Origin: Ramlibacter sp.
Lineage (GTDB): Bacteria > Pseudomonadota > Gammaproteobacteria > Burkholderiales > Burkholderiaceae_C
Assembly (NCBI GenBank): GCA_025351615.1
Contig: JANXVP010000235.1
Coordinates: 1 to 6,516, forward strand
Direction: 5' to 3'
Length of the DNA stretch: 6,516 nt
Within the stretch, counting starts at the first letter, position 1. Every line of letters begins with the position of its first letter. Made by a program: the position numbers and the translations under genes. This document shows positions 1 to 3,915 of the stretch, piece by piece. Below the pieces are notes generated by a model, which saw only the letters and a program-made list of their open reading frames with translations, was not told the origin of the DNA and did not search any database.

Positions 1-130
1 CGCGCCGCAGGATTTGCGTCCCGAGGGCGGCAGCCTCCTGTTGCGCCAGGGCAGCGTAGCCGCTGAGATGATCGACGACCAGCTCAGGCCGGCTGACCAG
101 CACCGAGAAGATGGGATGAACAATGGCCAT
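1..130 (-). CDS. Small hypothetical protein, N-terminal 43 residues only (runs off left edge)
   Basis: The reading frame opens with ATG at 130-128 and continues to the window edge, so only the first 43 residues are seen (MAIVHPIFSVLVSRPELVVD...). A GGGAG Shine-Dalgarno lies 7 bases before the ATG. The gene begins 22 bases after the stop of the DUF883 gene on the same strand, so the two are probably co-transcribed. The visible part has a hydrophobic start followed by a helix rich in Ala, Gln and Leu (LAQQEAAALGTQILRR). In many Proteobacteria the gene after a YqjD/DUF883 gene encodes a small holin-like membrane protein (YqjE type). This could be a functional counterpart, but the membrane segments would lie outside the window and I cannot assign a family. 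The gene is real with good confidence; its function is unknown. Confidence 0.7.
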   Translation of the reverse strand, partial: MAIVHPIFSVLVSRPELVVDHLSGYAALAQQEAAALGTQILRR

Positions 131-152
131 CGCTCAGCTCCCGGGCGCCGGA

Positions 153-509
153 TCAATAACGGTTGCGACGGCGGGCGGCCACCACAAGAGCGGCGATTGC
201 CGCGCCGGCAGCGACGGCGATCAGCACCGAGCGCACCGGTTGCTGCGAGACATAGCGGCCGGTCACGTCGGCATAACGGGACAGCTGCTTCTGCGCGGCC
301 GAGGTGGCATCGGTCGCGACGCTCATGCCCTTGGTGGCCAGGTCCCTGGCGCCCTCGCGCAGATCGCGCACCTTGTCGCCGGCCTTGCCGATCATCTGGT
401 TGGCCAGCTGGCGGGTGCTATCGATGGCGTTTTCCGCGCTGGTCAGGGCGTCTTCAGCGTAGGCGGCGGGGGCACTGGAGCGCAGCGATTTGCTGGTCGG
501 GGTGTTCAT
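153..509 (-). CDS. DUF883 (YqjD/ElaB-like) C-tail-anchored membrane protein
   Basis: This is a 118-residue protein. The first 90 residues are polar and largely helical, rich in Ala, Asp, Lys and Arg (for example DKVRDLREGARDLATKG at about 45-61), as in the amphipathic region of the family. One transmembrane segment lies at about 93-112 after the typical QQPVRSVLIAVAAGAAIAAL stretch, and the protein ends in a basic AARRRNRY tail. This is the DUF883 layout; E. coli YqjD and ElaB are inner-membrane, stationary-phase proteins reported to bind ribosomes through the N-terminal part. The start is ATG at 509-507, with AAAGGA 7 bases upstream; an upstream extension to 575 has no support. It sits between the DUF1328 gene (72-base gap) and the partial gene at the left edge. 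A role in stress or stationary phase is inferred from the family. Confidence 0.88.
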   Translation of the reverse strand: MNTPTSKSLRSSAPAAYAEDALTSAENAIDSTRQLANQMIGKAGDKVRDLREGARDLATKGMSVATDATSAAQKQLSRYADVTGRYVSQQPVRSVLIAVAAGAAIAALVVAARRRNRY

Positions 510-546
510 GGAAAATCCTTTGGGTTGAGAGCAGAAAACGATAGGT

Positions 547-563
547 GGCCCCTGGAAGGGACC
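547..563 (-). other. Possible intercistronic stem-loop between the DUF1328 and DUF883 genes
   Basis: Read on the minus strand, GGTCCC-TTCCA-GGGGCC can form a 6-bp stem with one G-U pair and a 5-base loop. It lies in the 72-base gap between the two genes. The only T-run nearby (TTTT, 537-534) starts about 9 bases after the stem, so it is a poor intrinsic terminator. It might slow 3' decay of the upstream message or do nothing. Confidence 0.25.
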
Positions 564-581
564 GCGGCGAGCCAAGGCGTG

Positions 582-752
582 TTAGCGCTTGCCTTTGCGC
601 AGGAGGCTGACGATGAAGGTCGCGACGGCCAGGACGATGAAGACGAAGAACAGAATCTTGGCGATTTCGACCGCTCCCGCGGCGATGCCACCGAAGCCGA
701 ACAGTGCGGCGACCAGGGCAACGACCAGAAAAACTACGGCGTAATACAACAT
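582..752 (-). CDS. DUF1328 family small membrane protein (YtjA-like)
   Basis: This 56-residue protein consists almost entirely of two transmembrane helices (about 3-25 and 31-50) and ends in a basic LLRKGKR tail. The central [20 protein letters not shown] segment is the hallmark of the DUF1328 family, whose members are 50-60 residues long, so the gene is full length. The start is ATG at 752-750 with a strong AAAGGAG 7 bases upstream. A longer frame adding seven residues has no ribosome site. It is the first gene of a minus-strand cluster with the DUF883 gene. The leader (753-921) holds a -10-like element at 815-823 and an inverted repeat at 888-909. The biochemical role of the family is unknown; genes of this type often occur with stress-response membrane proteins. 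The family call is confident. Confidence 0.92.
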   Translation of the reverse strand: MLYYAVVFLVVALVAALFGFGGIAAGAVEIAKILFFVFIVLAVATFIVSLLRKGKR

Positions 753-814
753 CTTCAATCTCCTTTGGGGCACGGTGCCATGGACATTGCGTTCTTGCCC
801 GAACGCTTGATTGC

Positions 815-823
815 AAGCTTAGA
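815..823 (-). promoter_or_regulatory. Candidate -10 element for the DUF1328-DUF883 cluster
   Basis: On the minus strand TCTAAGCTT matches the RpoS-type -10 pattern KCTAYRCTT at all but one position. No -35 resembling TTGACA lies at the right distance, as expected for an RpoS or activator-dependent promoter. It would give a leader of roughly 55 bases before the ATG at 752. The inverted repeat centred at 898.5 lies about 78 bp upstream. Assigned by eye. Confidence 0.35.
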
Positions 824-887
824 GCCGAAGGTCAGCCATTGCTGATCAGCGGCGGGCGTGACCGGGTGTCGGCGCTGGCGATGGGTA

Positions 888-909
888 CGTGTAGGAAACG
901 TCCGACACG
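888..909. promoter_or_regulatory. Inverted-repeat operator-like site, copy 1 (core 890-907)
   Basis: The core reads TGTAGGA-AACG-TCCGACA: 7-bp arms around a 4-bp spacer with one mismatch, and the flanking CG on both sides extends the arms to 9 bp. It contains TAGGAAA, the complement of TTTCCTA, the heptad known for the NarL-family regulator BvgA. It lies 12 bases past the histidine kinase stop and 146 bp upstream of the DUF1328 start, on the side expected for an activator site. A near-identical element occurs at 3556-3573. Binding by the regulator at 2398-3030 is inferred. Confidence 0.55.
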
Positions 910-921
910 CGCACGGGAATT

Positions 922-2280
922 TCAGGCGCCCTGGGTGCTGCGTGGCAGCACCGCGTTGATGCGGGTGCCCTGGCCCGGCTGGGACTGGACCGACAGCCGG
1001 CCGCCGGCGGCTTCGACCCGGTGCTTCATTCCCGCCAGCCCGTGCGTGGAAGTGCGGACTTCGTCGACGTTGAAGCCGTTTCCGTTGTCCTTGATATCCA
1101 CTTCGATGTGGTCCCCCTCGTTGCGTACGCTGATATCGACCTGCTCCGCCTGCGCGTATTTGCCGACGTTGGTGAGCGATTCCTGCACCAGCCGGTAAAC
1201 CGTCAGCTGGCTCGACTCGTTCAGGTCCACCGGCTCGAGGTTGGTGGCGATGTCCACGGCGGAGCGTTCCGCGAATTCGCGAGCCAGGATCTCCAGGGAC
1301 GCCGTGAGCCCGAGGTTGAAAAGCGACGAAGGCCGCAAGTCCTCGATGATCCGGCGCTTCAGCGCGATGCCGCTGTTGAGGGTTTCCGTCAGATGCTGCA
1401 GGCGCTGCGCAAACTCGGGCGCCTGCGTGCCGAGCTTGGATTTCAAACGCGCCACGTCGAGCTTGGCTGCGGTGAGCAGGGCCCCGAGTTCGTCGTGCAG
1501 TTCACGCGCGAGGTGCCCTCTTTCGTCTTCGCGCACCTGCTGCAGGTGCGTCGCCAGTTCGGCCAGGGTGGCCGTGCGCTCCAGCACCTGGCGCTCGAGC
1601 AGGTCCCGCTCCTGCTGCAGGATCTTCTGTTGCTGTTCGCCGGCCAGCTTCAAGGCGGTGGTCTGGCGCAGGTAAAGGTAGAACGCCAGCAGGCCCGCCA
1701 AAGCGACACCCGCGATGCCAATGCGCGAGAGCAGCAGCGAGCGCCGCACCTGGACCTGGCTTCCATCCATTCGGGAGGCGCTGGCGTCGATCAGCTTGAT
1801 GGCCTGCTCCCGGATCGCATCCATGTGCTCCTTGCCGACGTCGGTCAGCAACGCGAACTTCCAGGCTTCTTCATTGCCTTGCTTGCGCATCCGTACCGAG
1901 AGCTCCATTTCCGCCTGTCTGCGCTGCACGTTGCGTCCCAGCTCGGACAGGGTGGCATATTCGTCCGCGTGCGCGATATACAACAGCCTCAGGTTGTCCA
2001 GGTTCTGCGTAATTTGCGCGGATGCGGCGGTATACGGTTCAAGATAGCGCGGGTCTCCGGTCAGGAGATAGCCGCGCGAACCGGTTTCGGCGTCCAGGAC
2101 GTTTTGCAGCAGCCGGTTCAGGGAACCGCGGATGCGTGAAGCGTCGGCGATCTGGTCCAGCGCGCCGGTCGACCGGTTGAAGCCGGTTTCGTTGATCCCG
2201 ATCAGGACCAAGGCCGCAAGAATGGCCAGAACCAGGCTGATGGCCATCTTCGGCATTGAAAACGATCGCATGAATATCAC
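922..2280 (-). CDS. CHASE3-domain sensor histidine kinase, NarX/HisKA_3 type
   Basis: This 452-residue membrane kinase has one transmembrane helix at about 12-30, a periplasmic CHASE3 sensor at about 40-180 (RGSLNRLLQNVLDAETGSRGYL and DPRYLEPY are typical), and a second helix at about 183-203. A coiled-coil linker (210-250) leads to a HisKA_3 dimerisation domain with phosphoacceptor His262 in ARELHDELGALL. The HATPase_c domain shows an N box at Asn371 (SLTNVGKYAQA), a G1 box at Asp398 (KDNGNGF), a G2 box HGLAGMKHR at 413-421 and PGQGT at 435-439. All catalytic motifs are present, so it should be active; the ligand of the CHASE3 domain is unknown. GTG at 2280 is chosen because AAAGG lies about 9 bases upstream and an in-frame stop precedes it; ATG at 2271 is the alternative. 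It is divergent from the NarL-type regulator, its likely partner. Confidence 0.93.
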   Translation of the reverse strand: MIFMRSFSMPKMAISLVLAILAALVLIGINETGFNRSTGALDQIADASRIRGSLNRLLQNVLDAETGSRGYLLTGDPRYLEPYTAASAQITQNLDNLRLLYIAHADEYATLSELGRNVQRRQAEMELSVRMRKQGNEEAWKFALLTDVGKEHMDAIREQAIKLIDASASRMDGSQVQVRRSLLLSRIGIAGVALAGLLAFYLYLRQTTALKLAGEQQQKILQQERDLLERQVLERTATLAELATHLQQVREDERGHLARELHDELGALLTAAKLDVARLKSKLGTQAPEFAQRLQHLTETLNSGIALKRRIIEDLRPSSLFNLGLTASLEILAREFAERSAVDIATNLEPVDLNESSQLTVYRLVQESLTNVGKYAQAEQVDISVRNEGDHIEVDIKDNGNGFNVDEVRTSTHGLAGMKHRVEAAGGRLSVQSQPGQGTRINAVLPRSTQGA

Positions 2281-2397
2281 TGCAGACTGCCTTTGTTATG
2301 AATAAAATCGCCAATAATCGATACTTGAGGGAGACGGCCCCTTCCGCTGTTGTTGTACAAACGGGCCTGTGCTTGTCATCGCGAAAGAGAACCAGAC
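2281..2397. promoter_or_regulatory. Divergent promoter region between kinase and response regulator genes
   Basis: These 117 bases separate the two divergent starts and must hold promoters for both. There is an AT-rich patch at about 2293-2327, unusual for this window, with -10-like TAAAAT and GATACT on the plus strand and TTATTC on the minus strand. I could not pair any of them with a convincing -35. A short palindrome TTGTACAA sits at 2353-2360. The GTAGGA-N4-TCCTAC element found elsewhere is absent here. Confidence 0.45.
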
Positions 2398-3030
2398 ATG
2401 ATCAAAGTCGGAATTGTGGATGACCACGCCATTGTGCGGTCGGGGCTCAAGCAGTTTTTCTCCGAACAGGTCGACCTGCGCGTCGTTGGGGAAGCTTCCA
2501 GCGGACGGGAGGCCATCGACCTCGTGCGGACCACCGAACTCGACGTGCTGGTGATGGACTTGTCCATGCCGGGCCAAAGCGGCATCGACGCCCTTGGCAT
2601 GATCCGCGCCAAGGCGCCGGACGTCGGCATCCTGATTCTCTCGGGCTACCCCGAGGAACATTACGCCATGAACCTGATCCGGCAGGGAGCCAGTGGGTAC
2701 CTGAACAAGGAATGCGAACCGATGGAGATCGTCAACGCGATCCGCACCATCTCGCTCGGCCGGCGTTATATTTCGCCGGCCGTCGCCGAGTTGTTGGCGC
2801 AGCAGCTCAACCGGAAAGAGGGCGGCGCCCCTCACGAGCAGCTCTCCGAGCGCGAATTCCAGGTGTTTCTGAAGCTGGCAAAGGGCGAGACGGCCGGGGA
2901 CATTGCCAAGGCGCTGTCGTTGAGCGTCAAGACCGTCAGCACTTACCGGACCCGGTTGATGGAAAAGATGAGCCTGGCCTCGAACAGCGACCTGACCTAT
3001 TACGCGCTGAAGAACAAGCTGATCGACTGA
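2398..3030 (+). CDS. NarL/FixJ-family response regulator transcription factor
   Basis: This is a 210-residue two-domain regulator, the usual family length. The receiver domain (about 2-118) has the acidic pair Asp8-Asp9, phosphoacceptor Asp54 in VLVMDLSMPG, Ser82 and Lys104 (YLNKE), so all phosphorylation residues are intact. A linker at about 135-148 leads to a LuxR/GerE-type helix-turn-helix (about 149-205, LSEREFQVFLKLAKGETAGDIAKAL followed by SVKTVSTYRTRLMEKM). The ATG at 2398 is chosen because AAAGAGA lies 7 bases upstream and MIKVGIVDDH is the normal receiver start; an extension to 2350 is unsupported. It is divergent from the CHASE3 kinase across 117 bases, an arrangement typical of cognate pairs. 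Its 3' end faces the single-domain receiver gene with 15 bases between stops. It is the best candidate to bind the repeated inverted-repeat sites in this window, which is inference. Confidence 0.94.
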   Translation: MIKVGIVDDHAIVRSGLKQFFSEQVDLRVVGEASSGREAIDLVRTTELDVLVMDLSMPGQSGIDALGMIRAKAPDVGILILSGYPEEHYAMNLIRQGASGYLNKECEPMEIVNAIRTISLGRRYISPAVAELLAQQLNRKEGGAPHEQLSEREFQVFLKLAKGETAGDIAKALSLSVKTVSTYRTRLMEKMSLASNSDLTYYALKNKLID

Positions 3031-3045
3031 GCCACCGCCGGCGTT

Positions 3046-3459
3046 TCATGCGTCGGGGGCGGACGGCGCGCAGCGGGCCATGCAGTACTCGACCAGCGCA
3101 TCGATCTCGTTCGATTTGTCGAACACAGCGTCGGCGCCAAGCTGGGCGCAACGCTTTCTCATGTCGTCTGTCGCATAGTTGCTCAGCACCACCACGCGCT
3201 GCGCGCCGGCACGGGCCTGACAGGCTTCGAGCACGCCCAGGCCACTGCCTTGCTTGAGGAACAGGTCGACGATTGCCAGGTCCCACTCGCCTCGATGGCC
3301 CGACAGCCAGCCGCGCGCCTGGTTTTCGGTTTCCGCCCAGCCCAGCGCGTTGATGCAGGCCAGTTCTTCCAGGGTGCCGATCAGGTTTTCGCGGATCGTG
3401 GCGTTGTCTTCAACGATATAGGTGCGCAGTTCCACAGTGGTCAATTCGTGACGCGTCAC
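3046..3459 (-). CDS. Stand-alone receiver-domain (CheY-like) response regulator
   Basis: This 137-residue protein is a single receiver domain with no DNA-binding or enzymatic output. The acidic pair is Glu17-Asp18 (YIVEDN), the phosphoacceptor Asp65 (LAIVDLFLKQGSG), the switch residue Ser93 (VVVLSNYA) and the conserved lysine Lys115 (VFDKSNE). The set is complete, so it should accept phosphate. The frame opens at GTG 3459-3457, with AAGGA about 10 bases upstream; a GTG at Val9 is a possible alternative and would still leave a whole domain. It converges on the NarL-type regulator gene with only 15 bases between stops. Known roles for such proteins are phosphorelay intermediate, phosphate sink and binding to a partner protein. 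The context suggests cross-talk with the CHASE3 kinase, though no phosphotransfer protein is present here. Its upstream region holds the inverted-repeat cluster at 3539-3599. Confidence 0.9.
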   Translation of the reverse strand: MTRHELTTVELRTYIVEDNATIRENLIGTLEELACINALGWAETENQARGWLSGHRGEWDLAIVDLFLKQGSGLGVLEACQARAGAQRVVVLSNYATDDMRKRCAQLGADAVFDKSNEIDALVEYCMARCAPSAPDA

Positions 3460-3538
3460 ACGGCACGCGTCCTTGGCTCTTGGGCCGGATTAGGCCGAGT
3501 GGTGTAACCCGTTCTCCTCCCGCAGACTATTTTGCCAG

Positions 3539-3554
3539 CGTGGGCCCGCCCACG
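3539..3554. repeat. Perfect 7-2-7 inverted repeat in the regulatory intergenic region
   Basis: CGTGGGC-CC-GCCCACG is a perfect 7-bp inverted repeat around 2 bases, ending one base before the GTAGGA-type site at 3556. Its sequence differs from that element, so it would bind a different protein or fold in RNA. No T-run follows on either strand, so it is not an intrinsic terminator. It lies 80 bp upstream of the single-domain receiver start. Confidence 0.5.
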
Positions 3555-3555
3555 G

Positions 3556-3573
3556 CGTAGGACCTTTCCTACG
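3556..3573. promoter_or_regulatory. Inverted-repeat operator-like site, copy 2 (perfect)
   Basis: CGTAGGA-CCTT-TCCTACG is a perfect 7-bp inverted repeat with a 4-bp spacer, the same arm sequence and geometry as the site at 890-907. It contains TTTCCTA (3565-3571), fitting the heptad known for BvgA of the NarL family. Its centre lies 79.5 bp before the -10-like TACACTT at 3644, almost the same distance as at the DUF1328 cluster. It is probably an activator site for the plus-strand genes, but it could also serve the minus-strand receiver gene. Confidence 0.58.
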
Positions 3574-3581
3574 GTTTCAGC

Positions 3582-3599
3582 TGTAGGCAGCGACCCACA
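3582..3599. promoter_or_regulatory. Inverted-repeat operator-like site, copy 3 (degenerate)
   Basis: TGTAGGC-AGCG-ACCCACA keeps the 7-4-7 layout, and five of seven arm positions pair. The left arm matches the better copies. Its centre is 26 bp from the perfect copy and about 54 bp before the -10-like element at 3644. It could be a secondary, lower-affinity site filled after the perfect one. Confidence 0.4.
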
Positions 3600-3643
3600 G
3601 GACGTCAGGCCTGCTGCTGGCAGCCGAACAACGCCGTCGCTCG

Positions 3644-3650
3644 TACACTT
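3644..3650 (+). promoter_or_regulatory. Candidate -10 element for the small protein and AsmA genes
   Basis: TACACTT matches the TAYRCTT core of RpoS-type -10 elements and is a fair general -10. No -35 hexamer is seen 16-18 bases upstream, so the promoter would need an activator. Transcription from here would give a leader of roughly 43 bases before the ATG at 3699. Assigned by eye. Confidence 0.38.
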
Positions 3651-3698
3651 TCCGCCCACAGGCATGTGCCTGCACCGACATTCGTCAGGAAAAACGCC

Positions 3699-3905
3699 AT
3701 GAAATTGTTGATTCAATCGGCAATGATTTTTTTCGGGACCTTGATGGCTGCAGCTGTCGTCGCCCTCGGAGAGCCGGTCAAGGCCGATGTCGCCGTGGCC
3801 AGAAGCGCTGTGCGCAGCGCCGGCCCGGCTGCGCGTCACGACACGACAGACAGGCAGCCATGGTTTGCAACGGCGTCCATGCAGGCAGCCTCCTGGCTGC
3901 GTTGA
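3699..3905 (+). CDS. Small membrane or exported protein, unrecognised
   Basis: This 68-residue protein opens with MKLLIQSAMIFFGTLMAAAVVALG, one hydrophobic segment (about 3-25) after a single Lys, which could be a transmembrane anchor or signal peptide. The rest is short and polar with a small repeat-like AVARSAVRSAG (about 43-53) and no family I recognise. The start is ATG at 3699, with AGGAA 8 bases upstream; a frame opening at 3666 exists but lacks such a site. It is the first gene after the inverted-repeat cluster and the candidate -10 at 3644. It ends 10 bases before the AsmA-family start, suggesting one transcript and possible translational coupling. The start site, hydrophobic N-terminus and context support a real gene, but a leader peptide with no function of its own is possible. 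Confidence 0.6.
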   Translation: MKLLIQSAMIFFGTLMAAAVVALGEPVKADVAVARSAVRSAGPAARHDTTDRQPWFATASMQAASWLR

Positions 3906-3915
3906 TCGCGACTCC

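Noticed and set aside
547..563. Hairpin between the DUF1328 and DUF883 genes as an intrinsic terminator
   Set aside because: The stem is short with a G-U pair and the T-run is only four bases and displaced by about 9 bases, so it is kept only as a possible stem-loop.
123..845. A 240-codon plus-strand open frame across the DUF883/DUF1328 genes
   Set aside because: It overlaps two recognised small membrane-protein genes on the other strand and their spacer; the translation is low-complexity Gly/Asp-rich sequence without a domain.
1021..2139. A 372-codon open frame on the plus strand opposite the histidine kinase
   Set aside because: It lies wholly antisense to a kinase with every catalytic motif. 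Its composition is that of a high-GC shadow frame, with no recognisable domain.
3581..3600. Resemblance of the CTGTAGG arms to a lux box (quorum-sensing operator)
   Set aside because: Only the left half resembles it. The window has no LuxI or acyl-homoserine-lactone-binding LuxR gene, while a NarL-family regulator with a related DNA-binding domain is encoded nearby.
3787..3915. Upstream extension of the AsmA gene to an ATG at 3787
   Set aside because: The extra 43 residues are Arg/Pro/Gln-rich, overlap the small gene in another frame, and would place an unlikely leader before the membrane anchor.
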